From: Pseudomonas tensinigenes | Lineage (GTDB): Bacteria; Pseudomonadota; Gammaproteobacteria; Pseudomonadales; Pseudomonadaceae | Length of the DNA stretch: 64,000 nt | NCBI RefSeq assembly: GCF_014268445.2 | Contig: NZ_CP077089.1 | Span: 4,943,501 to 5,007,500, forward strand | Reading direction: 5' to 3' | Shown: positions 1 to 9,042 of the stretch, piece by piece | Layout: every line of letters begins with the position of its first letter | How positions within the stretch are numbered: the stretch's first letter is position 1 | Notes under the pieces: model-generated | What the model saw: only the letters and a program-made list of their open reading frames with translations | Database searches by the model: none | What the model was told of the DNA's origin: nothing | Made by a program: the position numbers and the translations under genes

Positions 1-668
1 ACGCCGGTGCCGTCGCGCCAACCACCTTTTTAAGGGAAGCCTATGTCAACAACGACATCAAGGTCCCCATGAAAACCTTGTGGTTCGGCATCGACGTCGA
101 CCGCACGCCGAAGCCGCAGCGAGACGCCGAACACATTCCAGTGATCGGTTTCATCGGCCAGATAGCACCGCACAAAGGTACAGATCTGCTGATTGATGCC
201 TTCAATCGCCTGCCAAAAGGCAGTGCAAGATTGCTGATCTATGGTCCGACCGACCAGGATCCGGCGTACATGGAAGAATTGAAAGCCAAAAGCGCCGGCA
301 CGCAAATCGAGTTCCGTGGCGTTTTCGAGAGCAAGGATATGGTCAATATCCTGCGCGACATGGACACCCTGGTGATCCCGTCACGCTGGTATGAAAACAG
401 CCCACTGGTGCTGTTGAACGCTCTGGCCACCCACACCCCTGCCCTGGTATCGGATGTGCGCGGCATGACCGAGTTTGTAGAGGCCGGGATAAACGGAGAG
501 ATATTTGATCGCGGCAGCGCCGAAGATCTTTATCGCAAGCTGTCGGCCTGGGTTGCCAACCCGCAAGCCCTTTACGATCTCGCGAAAACCACGAACTACG
601 AGAGGACGCCGGAAATCATGGCCCGAGAGACATTTGCCATGTACTCAAAGGCAACTGAATCAGCCTGA
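1..668 (+). CDS. Glycosyltransferase family 4, C-terminal part (5' end outside window)
   Basis: The reading frame is open from base 3 to the TGA at 666-668, with about 221 residues visible. The start lies upstream of the window, so the internal ATG at 69 is not taken as the start. What remains is the C-terminal Rossmann half of a GT-B enzyme: a GFIGQIAPHKG strand-loop, then a donor-binding stretch ENSPLVLLNALA. The second Glu of the usual EX7E motif is Asn here. It is clearly paralogous to the next gene, which has ENAPLVLLNALA. It probably transfers a sugar from a nucleotide donor onto a lipid-linked glycan at the cytoplasmic membrane, given its place in a surface-polysaccharide locus. The sugar cannot be read from the sequence. 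Confidence 0.85.
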   Translation, partial: AGAVAPTTFLREAYVNNDIKVPMKTLWFGIDVDRTPKPQRDAEHIPVIGFIGQIAPHKGTDLLIDAFNRLPKGSARLLIYGPTDQDPAYMEELKAKSAGTQIEFRGVFESKDMVNILRDMDTLVIPSRWYENSPLVLLNALATHTPALVSDVRGMTEFVEAGINGEIFDRGSAEDLYRKLSAWVANPQALYDLAKTTNYERTPEIMARETFAMYSKATESA

Positions 669-838
669 GGATTGTCTACGAACGGCGTGGCCAGGGACGG
701 CCACTACCGGATTTATCCCCAATACTGTTTTAGAGTCCACCCTCTCCCCGACTGACAGTTGCTGAACGACTCGAGCGCTCAACGCCCGTCGAATGGAAGT
801 CTGTAAATCGGTCTGCACAATCGGAACCATCAAAATGC

Positions 839-2248
839 ATGAAACAATTCATCACCATGCAATCTGATAAGCCATTGGCCATCGGCAAGCGCATCCTCTT
901 ATGCGTTCACCAGTTTTTTCCGTTTTTTTCTGCGGGAACAGAAGTCCTGACTCTATCGACCGCTCAAGCGCTAAGAGCACAGGGCCATCAAGTCGAAATC
1001 GTCACAGCAAAACTAGACGATATCGAGTCGCTAGAGCGTTCAACATACGTATACAAAGACTTTACTGTGCATCAATTCAACATTCCCTATGCACCGGGAA
1101 AGTTCTCCCGCACCCGAATGATCGACGAGTACCACAATGCTTCCATCTACCAGCCATTCAGAGTCCTTCTCGAACAACTCAAGCCGGATCTGGTGCATTT
1201 TTTTCATCTGAAGAACCTGACGATCGCAGCACTGAACGCTTGTTTTGACGAGAAAATACCGACGGTCTATACACCGACCGATTACTGGATAAGCTGTCGA
1301 TCCTGCCAACTAGTAAAGCCATGGGGAAAGGCTGAATGCACAGGCCCGAACTTGCTGGCCGGAAACTGCTTAAAACATGTTGCCATCAACAACAAAAAGG
1401 GAACAACTCGTACCCTGCTGGCATTGACACCTCAATTAATGTTTTCATCTATTGCTCTGACCGCCTCAACCCTTATCAACACTCCACTGAAACGACTTGT
1501 TTCCCCCTTGGTTGATTTGAGCAATAGAAAAAAAGTTATTACAGAAGCGCTATTAAAAGTCGACAGAATATTGCCGCCGACATTATTTATAGAAAAATTA
1601 TTGCTCCAGACGGGACTTCCACAAAGCAGAATCCAGCGCCTGAGGTACGGTATTCAACCACCACTGATTCACCCTAAAGAACCGGACCTTGCTACACCGA
1701 CTAAAACAACTGCAACCTTTGGCTTCATCGGTACGCTGACGGAACATAAGGGCTGCCACATCTTCATGCAGGCGATCAAATCGCTGCCGCACGTCAATGC
1801 CCGTTTTTTAGTTTACGGTGACAAACAACAATATCCGGAATACTTCAACACGCTCGAATCCATTATCCAGGAAGATAAGCGCGTCCGATTCATGGGCACT
1901 TTCCCCCATGAAAATATTGGCAACATCTTGAGTTCTCTGGACGCGCTGGTCATACCCTCGACATGGAGAGAGAACGCACCGCTTGTGCTATTGAACGCAT
2001 TGGCTTGCGGCACACCGGTCATTGCCAGTGATGTAACGGGCATAACGGAGTACTTGGGCAAGGACGATAACGTAGCTGTATTTGAGCCCGGTAACGCCCG
2101 ACAACTGGCACAACGAATAGAGTCTCGTCTTGCAATGGTAAATGACCCGGCCCACAATCAGAGCCAGGGAAGGATGGCAGGTGAATCGCTAGATGCCTAT
2201 GTGAATGTACTTTCAGGCGTTTATGCCGAACTCATCAAATCCTCATGA
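839..2248 (+). CDS. Glycosyltransferase family 4 protein
   Basis: This 469-residue GT-B glycosyltransferase starts at ATG 839; an in-frame ATG at 857 (MQSDKP) is a possible alternative. The N-terminal domain begins with LLCVHQFFPFFSAGTE, typical of GT4 enzymes. A cysteine-rich insertion (CRSC, then two further Cys) lies near residues 150-180. The C-terminal donor domain carries GFIGTLTEHKG and ENAPLVLLNALACG. As in the upstream gene, Asn replaces the second Glu of EX7E. The central part (about 1440-1620) is noticeably AT-rich compared with the core genes, which suits an O-antigen locus acquired by transfer. It probably adds one sugar to the O-unit or a related glycan; donor and acceptor are unknown. 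Confidence 0.9.
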   Translation: MKQFITMQSDKPLAIGKRILLCVHQFFPFFSAGTEVLTLSTAQALRAQGHQVEIVTAKLDDIESLERSTYVYKDFTVHQFNIPYAPGKFSRTRMIDEYHNASIYQPFRVLLEQLKPDLVHFFHLKNLTIAALNACFDEKIPTVYTPTDYWISCRSCQLVKPWGKAECTGPNLLAGNCLKHVAINNKKGTTRTLLALTPQLMFSSIALTASTLINTPLKRLVSPLVDLSNRKKVITEALLKVDRILPPTLFIEKLLLQTGLPQSRIQRLRYGIQPPLIHPKEPDLATPTKTTATFGFIGTLTEHKGCHIFMQAIKSLPHVNARFLVYGDKQQYPEYFNTLESIIQEDKRVRFMGTFPHENIGNILSSLDALVIPSTWRENAPLVLLNALACGTPVIASDVTGITEYLGKDDNVAVFEPGNARQLAQRIESRLAMVNDPAHNQSQGRMAGESLDAYVNVLSGVYAELIKSS

Positions 2249-2264
2249 ATAATTGGAATAAATC

Positions 2265-3203
2265 ATGAAATACGTAATTTTTGGCGGTGGTGGGTTTATC
2301 GGTTCTGCGATCGCGGACAAACTGCTGGAAGAAGGGCACAGTCTACGAATTTTCGAACGCCCTCGCGTGCCGCCCTACAGAGCGTTCGAACCCCACGAAA
2401 ACGTTGAATGGATCTCGGGAGATTTGCAGAGCAAACACGACCTTGAAGAAGCGATCACTGGCGTCGACGGCGTGCTCCATCTCGTTTCCACCACCCTGCC
2501 AAAATCTTCCAACGATGATCCCATTTATGACATTCAGACCAATGTCATCGCCACATTAAACATGCTTGACGTTATGGTTGAGCAGAACGTTCAGCAAATT
2601 GTTTTTATTTCATCAGGCGGAACCGTATACGGCAAACCTGTACAGTGCCCCTTGACTGAAGAGCACCCGACAGACCCTGAAGTCTCATACGGAATAAGCA
2701 AGCTGACCATTGAGAAATATCTCTATCTGTACAGCAAGCTTCATAAGATAAAGCCGGTCATTCTGCGTGTCGCCAACCCGTACGGTGAAAGACAAAGAAT
2801 CGAAACTGCTCAAGGCGCGATAGCCGCTTTCGTCAGCCGCGCAACCGCCGGCCAATCAATCGATATCTGGGGCGACGGTTCGGTGACTCGCGACTATATA
2901 TACATAAAAGATATCGCGAATGCATTTTCAAAAGCACTGAAGTATTCAGGGCCAAAAACCGTTTTCAACATTGGTTCTGGCGAAGGTACTGCACTCAGTA
3001 CTCTAATAGAACTTATCGAAAAAATTACCGACACGCCTGTCGCGAGAAACTTTCTTCCAGCGAGACCATTTGACGTCCCCGTTAATGTGCTGGAATGCTC
3101 TCTTGCTGAACGGGAACTGGGCTGGAAAGCAGAGTTTAGCCTTCAGGAAGGCCTGAAGCGCACGATTGCCTGGTATATCGAAAGCAAGCGCTCAACAAAG
3201 TAA
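2265..3203 (+). CDS. NAD-dependent epimerase/dehydratase (extended SDR)
   Basis: This 312-residue protein has an N-terminal nucleotide-binding motif GGGGFIGSAI and the catalytic YGISK (YxxxK) pattern. FISSGGTVYG supplies the catalytic Ser/Thr strand. These are hallmarks of nucleotide-sugar epimerases and dehydratases such as UDP-glucose 4-epimerase. ATG 2265 follows the previous stop by 16 bases, so the two genes are probably co-transcribed. It likely makes an activated sugar for the neighbouring glycosyltransferases. The exact substrate (UDP-Glc, UDP-GlcNAc or other) cannot be decided by eye. Confidence 0.88.
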   Translation: MKYVIFGGGGFIGSAIADKLLEEGHSLRIFERPRVPPYRAFEPHENVEWISGDLQSKHDLEEAITGVDGVLHLVSTTLPKSSNDDPIYDIQTNVIATLNMLDVMVEQNVQQIVFISSGGTVYGKPVQCPLTEEHPTDPEVSYGISKLTIEKYLYLYSKLHKIKPVILRVANPYGERQRIETAQGAIAAFVSRATAGQSIDIWGDGSVTRDYIYIKDIANAFSKALKYSGPKTVFNIGSGEGTALSTLIELIEKITDTPVARNFLPARPFDVPVNVLECSLAERELGWKAEFSLQEGLKRTIAWYIESKRSTK

Positions 3204-3237
3204 CCGGGTAAATCCGCCTTCCATATCATGGGGGAGC

Positions 3238-3264
3238 GACAAGCTCATCAGGCTTGTCCTTTCC
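3238..3264 (+). terminator. Possible weak terminator after the epimerase gene
   Basis: A 7-bp perfect stem (GACAAGC, loop TCATCAG, GCTTGTC) at 3238-3258 is followed by CTTTCCC. The tail is pyrimidine-rich but not a clean T-run. It sits 35 bases past the epimerase stop and before a 230-base gap, the expected place for transcription to end or be attenuated. Confidence 0.35.
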
Positions 3265-3490
3265 CAGTCCAAACCGATACGGGCCACTGGCGAAGTCAAT
3301 GTCAGGGGCACGCTCAGCACAACTATTCAGAACGTGGGCAACGCGTGATGAGCTCATCCACTTGCTCGGCCGCTCCCACCGCGACCGCCAACACCAGTGA
3401 TTTCTGAATCAGCACCCTCGCCCTGCGATCTTTAAAATGCCATGACATAGCGATACCATACGCCCCCCCTTTTTTATCCTGGTAGGAATT

Positions 3491-4714
3491 GTGAACGTTA
3501 AGCACAAATTGGACGCGCTGACGTCCCTGCGATTTTTCGCTGCTGCGATGATCGTGCTTACCCATGCGCACCCGATATTCGGGTCATTCGGGATTGCCGA
3601 GGCTGCTCCTCTGGGTCAGGGCGTTTCATTTTTCTTCGTGCTTAGCGGATTCATTCTGGCGTACAACTACAAAGACTTTTCAAAGGACGGGTCGATCAAG
3701 AGGTTTCTGGTTGCCCGGTTTGCCCGGGTCTGGCCGCTCCATTTAGTGACATGCATCATTTGGATAGGCCTGATTTTCCACTTTGACCGGTACACCTACT
3801 TTGGTGGCGAGACAGGCATGCTGCGCCTGATTTCAAACCTGACACTGGTCCAATCATGGATTCCACTGAAACTATGGGCCCTGTCATTCAATGGCGTGGC
3901 ATGGAGCATTTCCAACGAAATGTTCTTCTACCTTCTGTTTCCGCTACTCATCGGGTTGTGGAGCAAACACTGGGCCAAGCTGTTTTTTGCTGCAACCCTG
4001 GTTGTCGTGGCATTTATCTGGGCCGGTAACGCCTTGGAGTTGAAGTCTACCGACAATTACAACGGCGTCAGTTTGCTCGGAACCCTCTATTTCAACCCGC
4101 TGGTCAGGGTATTTGAATTCATGTTTGGTATTTTCCTGGCCAAGGTTTTCATGACGCCAGCGATTCATGAGTTCAAAGCCAGTCAATTGGGCTGGCTGTA
4201 TTTAGAGTTGATGGCACTTGGCTTGGTCGTCGCAGGCATGTTGCTGGCTGGCAACCCTACACGTATCGCCGATACATTTGGAACCGCCGCCGGTTACTAC
4301 TTCCAGCGGGAGGGTATCTGGCTCATTTGGGGAACGTTGATCCTCGTCTTTGCACTGAGCAAAGGGCCGATCGGGGCACTGCTCTCGACCAGACCGCTGG
4401 TGTTTCTGGGGGAAATCAGCTTCTCCCTTTACCTCGTTCACGCGATTCTGATCACATTCATTGAGCCATACACCGCAGCGATCAAGCCGTACGGGCTGAC
4501 TGGGTACGCAATATTCTGGATAGTAGCGCTCACATCATCGGCACTCCTCTATAAAGGCATTGAAGACCCTTGCAGGCATCTGATCATGAATGCCTGGGAT
4601 CGCCGTCACGCCTCCGTGAAGGACAACCTCAGATCCAGTTATGGTCCAGTTGCGATCAGTTGCGTACTGGTGCTGATTGCCACTGTCGCAGCCTTCCACT
4701 TGAACAGGTTCTGA
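3491..4714 (+). CDS. Acyltransferase family 3 (OafA/YrhL-like) membrane protein
   Basis: This 407-residue multi-spanning protein is read from GTG 3491, with TAGGAATT just upstream as a plausible ribosome site. It has the family-3 acyltransferase signature: LDALTSLRFFAAAMIVLTH near the N-terminus with the conserved His, then FFFVLSGFILAY. About ten hydrophobic segments follow. Members O-acetylate surface glycans such as O-antigen, using cytoplasmic acyl donors. It has no C-terminal SGNH domain, so it is the short form. It is followed almost directly by the small gene at 4717. It most likely decorates the glycan made in this locus; the target sugar is unknown. Confidence 0.9.
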   Translation: MNVKHKLDALTSLRFFAAAMIVLTHAHPIFGSFGIAEAAPLGQGVSFFFVLSGFILAYNYKDFSKDGSIKRFLVARFARVWPLHLVTCIIWIGLIFHFDRYTYFGGETGMLRLISNLTLVQSWIPLKLWALSFNGVAWSISNEMFFYLLFPLLIGLWSKHWAKLFFAATLVVVAFIWAGNALELKSTDNYNGVSLLGTLYFNPLVRVFEFMFGIFLAKVFMTPAIHEFKASQLGWLYLELMALGLVVAGMLLAGNPTRIADTFGTAAGYYFQREGIWLIWGTLILVFALSKGPIGALLSTRPLVFLGEISFSLYLVHAILITFIEPYTAAIKPYGLTGYAIFWIVALTSSALLYKGIEDPCRHLIMNAWDRRHASVKDNLRSSYGPVAISCVLVLIATVAAFHLNRF

Positions 4715-4716
4715 AC

Positions 4717-5178
4717 ATGAAAAAGTATTGGTTGCTCCCCGCCATAGCAATAATTGCCATCACCACCAGCATGGTTTACTCCATGGCAAGCATTGAAAAG
4801 TCAAAATCGGTCGATGGCAAAGTGATCTTCATCGACGGCACGACGATTTCCAATCTTAGCTATCAACCCACTGACACAGAGGACAAGCATAAGGTTGTAT
4901 TTTTCAAGCTCGTCCCCGGAACGCAGGCTGGTCTGATTTTCGCCATTCACCTGAATGACTCGAATCAAAAAATACTCATCAACGCGGGTGATTTCCCCCT
5001 GGCAAAATATTGCCAGGGCGACAAAGTTCTCGAATGCAGATTCCCTATCCCTGATAAAGCACTTGAACAATCCGAGACGCTGGGCATTGCCGCCTATGCG
5101 ATTCCCGGCCAATTGATTCAGATTCAGGAAGGCAGGGCGGACTGGGATGACCATCGCGCCATTTTCCCAACTCGCTAA
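4717..5178 (+). CDS. Hypothetical exported or membrane-anchored protein
   Basis: I do not recognise this 153-residue protein. ATG 4717 is chosen because it starts 2 bases after the acyltransferase stop and gives an MKKYW... sequence with a positively charged tip and a hydrophobic stretch (residues 5-24), as in a signal peptide or anchor. The longer frame from 4570 would overlap the acyltransferase by 145 bases and encode an implausible lead. The rest is soluble, with two Cys about 9 residues apart (YCQGDKVLEC) that could form a disulphide in the periplasm. Its position suggests a job tied to glycan acylation, but nothing in the sequence shows that. Confidence 0.7.
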   Translation: MKKYWLLPAIAIIAITTSMVYSMASIEKSKSVDGKVIFIDGTTISNLSYQPTDTEDKHKVVFFKLVPGTQAGLIFAIHLNDSNQKILINAGDFPLAKYCQGDKVLECRFPIPDKALEQSETLGIAAYAIPGQLIQIQEGRADWDDHRAIFPTR

Positions 5179-5534
5179 AACAACGCGATGGCGTCCTGCC
5201 CATCCGACGCCTCGATCTTGCAAGCACCCGTTCCTGGACGGGTGCGCGCTTGATTAGATCACCGCAGGAGCTCCTGGTCACGCAATCAAGTCGTCCTGAA
5301 TGGATTCGCGAGGAAGCTTCCCGCAATGGAAAACAGCAGAAAACGCACAAGCATTTACAGATGAGACCGAGCCCCGACGAAGGGCAGAAAAAAATCTGGA
5401 GTACCCTTCAACCCATGAAAAAAAGCTCTGTTCGTGCTATGTTCGCGCGCTTAATGAATACCCGCTGGCCTTACTGATTGATTGTCGCCCAGCGGCGCTG
5501 TTCTCCTCGACTCACTACGCTGGGACAAGCCTTA
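5179..5534. other. Intergenic stretch with one hairpin
   Basis: This gap of about 355 bases separates the acyltransferase pair from the arabinofuranose-type genes. A perfect 8-bp stem (GCACCCGT, loop TCCTGG, ACGGGTGC) lies at 5224-5245, about 45 bases after the stop at 5178. It may act as a terminator, although no T-run follows. Short open frames inside have no family resemblance or good start context. The promoter for the genes from 5535 onward should lie here, but I cannot pick a convincing -35/-10 pair. Confidence 0.5.
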
Positions 5535-6995
5535 ATGCTGGCCAGCACTCAGGGAAGAACCCTCGTGACCGGCTCAGCTCCACCCCTTGTCGTTGACCTC
5601 GACGGCACTCTGTTGCGCTCCGATCTGTTGCTCGAAACCGGTATGGCCTTCTTGCGCAGTCACCCACTGCAATTGCTCAAGCCATTCAAATGGTTGGCCA
5701 ACGGCAAAGCCACGCTGAAATCAAGGCTGGCCAATGCGACTCATATCGATGTCAACGTTCTTCCATACAATCGGGAAGTTATCGCGCTGATCGAAACCGC
5801 CCGCAGTGCAGGTCGTTCGGTAGTGTTGGCGACTGCAAGCCATCACTCATTGGCCGAGCGCATTGCCGAGCATCTTGATTTGTTCGACAGCGTGCTGGCG
5901 TCCGACGAAAAGACCAATCTGTCGTCCCACCGCAAGCGAGATCTGCTGGTCGAGCATTATGGCGTGCAAGGCTTCGACTATATCGGCAACTCCCATGACG
6001 ATATCTCCGTCTGGGCCGCGGCACGAATGGCCTACGTGGTCGATCCGGAGTCCGGCGTCGAGCGTCGAGCGCGAGCTCAGGGTAATGTCGAACAAGTCAT
6101 TCGCACCGCACCGTCGGCCATCAAGGACTGGACCAAAGCACTGCGCCTGCATCAATGGATGAAGAACCTGTTGATTCTTGCTCCGATGCTGGCTGCGCAT
6201 CAGTTGACCAATTTGAACATGCTCTGGCAGAGCCTTATAGCGTTCCTGCTTTTCGGTCTGTGCGCTTCCAGCGTTTACCTGCTCAACGACCTGCTGGACT
6301 TGGCGGACGACCGCCATCACCACTCCAAACGTCATCGCCCGTTCGCGTCGGGACGACTGTCCATAAAGTTCGGACTGTTCGCGTTTCCTCTTTTATTGAT
6401 CACCGCGTTCACAGGTGCGGCGCTATTACTCCCCTGGGAGTTTTGTGGCGTACTGGCGGCCTATTACATACTCACGCTTGCGTACTCATTGTCACTGAAA
6501 CGGCAAATGGCCATTGACGTCATTGCGCTGGCCTTGCTGTATACAATCCGGATTATTGCCGGCGCCGCGGCCCTGAACCTGGAACTGACCTTCTGGATGC
6601 TGGCGTTTTCGATGTTCATGTTCCTGAGCCTCGCGCTGGTCAAGCGTTATGCCGAGTTACGTGAAGCCCGACGCAAGGGGCATACGGAAAAAACCCGCGG
6701 CCGCGGTTATTACCCCGACGACCTGGAAATGATTTCATCCCTGGGCGCCGCATCCGGCTACCTCGCTGTGATGGTACTTGCGCTGTATATCCATGATCAG
6801 GGTACCGTCGCACTCTATGCCCGGCCCCAACTGATCTGGCTGGCATGCCCATTGTTGCTGTTCTGGATTACCCGGATCTGGATGCTCACCCATCGCGGAC
6901 AAATGCACGATGACCCTGTTGTATTTGCCGTACGCGACCGAATCAGCCTGGTGGTAGGGGCGCTGTTCTGCCTCGTGTTCTGGGCAGCATCATGA
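5535..6995 (+). CDS. HAD phosphatase-UbiA prenyltransferase fusion (DPPR synthase-like)
   Basis: This 486-residue protein has two domains. The N-terminal third is HAD-type: DLDGT with Asp21 and Asp23, and later YIGNSHDD. The C-terminal two thirds are UbiA-type membrane protein: RLHQWMKN, then NDLLDLADDRHHHSKRHRPF from about residue 251, and VKRYAELREA. These match the decaprenyl-phosphate phosphoribosyltransferase (Rv3806c) pattern rather than UbiA of ubiquinone synthesis. Expected role: attach phosphoribose from PRPP to polyprenyl phosphate, with the HAD domain perhaps removing the 5-phosphate. The start is uncertain. ATG 5535 is given; GTG 5565, preceded by AGGGAAG, has the better ribosome site, and TTG 5478 is also in frame. 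The stop overlaps the next ATG (ATGA). Confidence 0.88.
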   Translation: MLASTQGRTLVTGSAPPLVVDLDGTLLRSDLLLETGMAFLRSHPLQLLKPFKWLANGKATLKSRLANATHIDVNVLPYNREVIALIETARSAGRSVVLATASHHSLAERIAEHLDLFDSVLASDEKTNLSSHRKRDLLVEHYGVQGFDYIGNSHDDISVWAAARMAYVVDPESGVERRARAQGNVEQVIRTAPSAIKDWTKALRLHQWMKNLLILAPMLAAHQLTNLNMLWQSLIAFLLFGLCASSVYLLNDLLDLADDRHHHSKRHRPFASGRLSIKFGLFAFPLLLITAFTGAALLLPWEFCGVLAAYYILTLAYSLSLKRQMAIDVIALALLYTIRIIAGAAALNLELTFWMLAFSMFMFLSLALVKRYAELREARRKGHTEKTRGRGYYPDDLEMISSLGAASGYLAVMVLALYIHDQGTVALYARPQLIWLACPLLLFWITRIWMLTHRGQMHDDPVVFAVRDRISLVVGALFCLVFWAAS

Positions 6996-8305
6996 GTTCA
7001 CCGCTGTTTTCCTGGGGCCTCTATCCTGCGGCCCCACAGACCGCTCACGGCTGCACCTGGAAAAGCGAAGTACCTCAGCAACTGGACTGCCTGAATTCCG
7101 AGTTCGGTAGCACCCTGGCATACGGCAATGGCCGTAGCTATGGCGATAGCTGTCTGGCCGACAGCGATCACGTACTGCACATGCGGACCTTGAATCGCTT
7201 TATCGAAGTCGATTGGCAACGGGGTGTTGTGACAGCAGAAGCAGGCATCACGCTCGCCGAGATCCTCGCCGTTGCCATCCCGCGGGGCTGGTTTCTGCCA
7301 GTAACACCGGGCACTCAGTTCGCTACGCTGGGGGGCGCGATTGCCAATGACGTGCACGGCAAGAACCATCATGTGCGCGGCACCTTCGGCAATCATGTGC
7401 GACGTTTGGGTTTGCAACGTCATGATCAGGATCTGCTGACCTGTTCGCCGGTCGAAGCTCCTGAAATGTTCGCTGCCACCATCGCTGGCCTGGGTCTGAC
7501 AGGGGTGATCATCTGGGCCGAGATCCAATTGATACCGATCAAGTCCTGTCAGATCGACAGCAGCGCGGTACGTTTTGACAATCTGGCGGATTTTTTCGCC
7601 TTGTCCACGGAACTGGACCACCAGCACGAGTACAGCGTCGCCTGGATTGACTGTCTGGCCAAAGGTGCGCAAGCCGGTCGTGGCGTATTTTTTGTGGGTG
7701 ATCATGCGGAATATGGCGCTAAAACCGTCGAAGAGCGCAGCAAGTTGTTCGTGCCGATCACACCTCCGATTTCGTTGATCAACAAACTTTCATTACATAC
7801 GTTCAATGAAGCGTACTGGCGAGTGCATCCCGCCACACAGACGCGCAAACGGGTGAATTACGAACCCTTCTTTTACCCGCTTGATCGAATTGATCACTGG
7901 AACCGGATCTATGGTCGTCGGGGCTTCCAGCAGTACCAATGCGTGATACCTCAGCCAGTGGCAGAGGTCGCCATTCGCGAACTTCTCAGCGCTATCGCAC
8001 AATCAGGCCAAGGTTCCTTTCTGGCCGTGCTCAAGCGTTGCGGGGAAATCACTTCGCCAGGCTTGCTGTCCTTCCCGATCCCGGGAACCTCGCTCGCCCT
8101 GGACTTCCCTCAAAACAAACACTTGGCCGCCCTGTTCGCACGCCTCGATGCCATCGTGCACGAAGCGGGTGGACGACTCTATCCGGCCAAGGATGCGCAT
8201 ATGAGCGGGAAAGATTTTCGTCAAGCCTATCCCGCCTGGGAGCGACTGGAAGCCCTTCGCGATCCCTCCCTGATGTCCCGCTTCTGGAAACGAGTGACAA
8301 AATGA
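6992..8305 (+). CDS. FAD-binding oxidoreductase, DprE1-like
   Basis: This 437-residue protein resembles decaprenylphosphoryl-ribose 2'-oxidase. The FAD domain shows YGNGRSYGDS (residues 44-53) and a long match around GGAIANDVHGKNHH (HGKNHH at 122-127). The C-terminal part has LLSFPIPG and RLYPAKDAH with Lys400, corresponding to DprE1 Lys418. The position of DprE1 Cys387, the benzothiazinone target, is Ala369 here. DprE1 oxidises C2 of polyprenylphosphoryl ribose to a keto intermediate, the first half of conversion to arabinose. The start overlaps the upstream stop and the stop overlaps the next start, so translation is probably coupled. VanA-like alditol oxidases are more distant relatives; the GGAIAxDxHGKNHH context favours DprE1. 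Confidence 0.9.
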   Translation: MSSPLFSWGLYPAAPQTAHGCTWKSEVPQQLDCLNSEFGSTLAYGNGRSYGDSCLADSDHVLHMRTLNRFIEVDWQRGVVTAEAGITLAEILAVAIPRGWFLPVTPGTQFATLGGAIANDVHGKNHHVRGTFGNHVRRLGLQRHDQDLLTCSPVEAPEMFAATIAGLGLTGVIIWAEIQLIPIKSCQIDSSAVRFDNLADFFALSTELDHQHEYSVAWIDCLAKGAQAGRGVFFVGDHAEYGAKTVEERSKLFVPITPPISLINKLSLHTFNEAYWRVHPATQTRKRVNYEPFFYPLDRIDHWNRIYGRRGFQQYQCVIPQPVAEVAIRELLSAIAQSGQGSFLAVLKRCGEITSPGLLSFPIPGTSLALDFPQNKHLAALFARLDAIVHEAGGRLYPAKDAHMSGKDFRQAYPAWERLEALRDPSLMSRFWKRVTK

Positions 8306-9042
8306 AACGAGTTTTGATTGTTGGAGCCACATCGGCCATTGCTACTGCGTGTGCCAGAATCTGGGCAGCCCAGGGCTGCGAGTTTTTCCTGGTCGCGCGC
8401 AACGAAGAAAAGCTGGAACAGACCCGTGCAGACCTGAGTGCTCGTGGTGCAAAATCCGTCACTATTCACATCATGGATGCCAACGACTTCAACGCGCATC
8501 CTGCGATGATCGACAGCTGCCTTGCTGCGCTGCACCAGATCGACATCTCCCTGATCGCCCATGGCACGCTGCCAGACCAGAAAGTCTGCGAGCAGGATGT
8601 CGATGTGGCGCTCAAGGAGTTTGCTAACAACGGCACATCCGTAATCGCTCTTTTGACCCTACTGGCCAATCAGTTTGAACGCCAACGCTGCGGTACGCTG
8701 GCTGTCATTTCTTCGGTTGCCGGTGATCGCGGACGTCCGTCCAACTATCTGTACGGTGCGGCCAAGGCTGCGGTCTCGAGTTTTTGCGAAGGCCTCAGAG
8801 CGCGCCTGTTCAAAGTTGGCGTACATCTGATCACCATCAAACCCGGCTTTGTGGATACCCCGATGACTCAAGGGTTACCGCTGCCTGCTGCGCTCGTAGC
8901 CAAACCCGAACAGGTGGCCAAGAGCATCGTCGCTGGTATCGAACGCAAGACTGCCGTCCTCTACACCCCCGGGTTCTGGGCACTGATCATGCTGATTATC
9001 CGATGCGTGCCTCAGGCAGTCTTCAAGAGGCTGAATCTTTGA
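8302..9042 (+). CDS. SDR oxidoreductase, DprE2-like
   Basis: This 246-residue short-chain dehydrogenase starts at ATG 8302, inside an ATGA overlap with the DprE1-like gene. It has the N-terminal cofactor motif GATSAIA, the strand VISSVAGDRG with the catalytic Ser, and YGAAK as the YxxxK pair. A hydrophobic C-terminal tail (FWALIMLIIRCVPQAVF) could hold it at the membrane, as with DprE2-type proteins. In the known pathway DprE2 reduces the 2-keto intermediate to polyprenylphosphoryl-D-arabinose. Pairing with a DprE1-like neighbour is the main reason for this call; the sequence alone would support only a classical SDR. Confidence 0.87.
   Translation: MKRVLIVGATSAIATACARIWAAQGCEFFLVARNEEKLEQTRADLSARGAKSVTIHIMDANDFNAHPAMIDSCLAALHQIDISLIAHGTLPDQKVCEQDVDVALKEFANNGTSVIALLTLLANQFERQRCGTLAVISSVAGDRGRPSNYLYGAAKAAVSSFCEGLRARLFKVGVHLITIKPGFVDTPMTQGLPLPAALVAKPEQVAKSIVAGIERKTAVLYTPGFWALIMLIIRCVPQAVFKRLNL

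Noticed and set aside
5250..5477. Small open frames in the gap before the UbiA-type gene
   Set aside because: They have no recognisable sequence and poor start context; the region is better explained as a leader or intergenic space.
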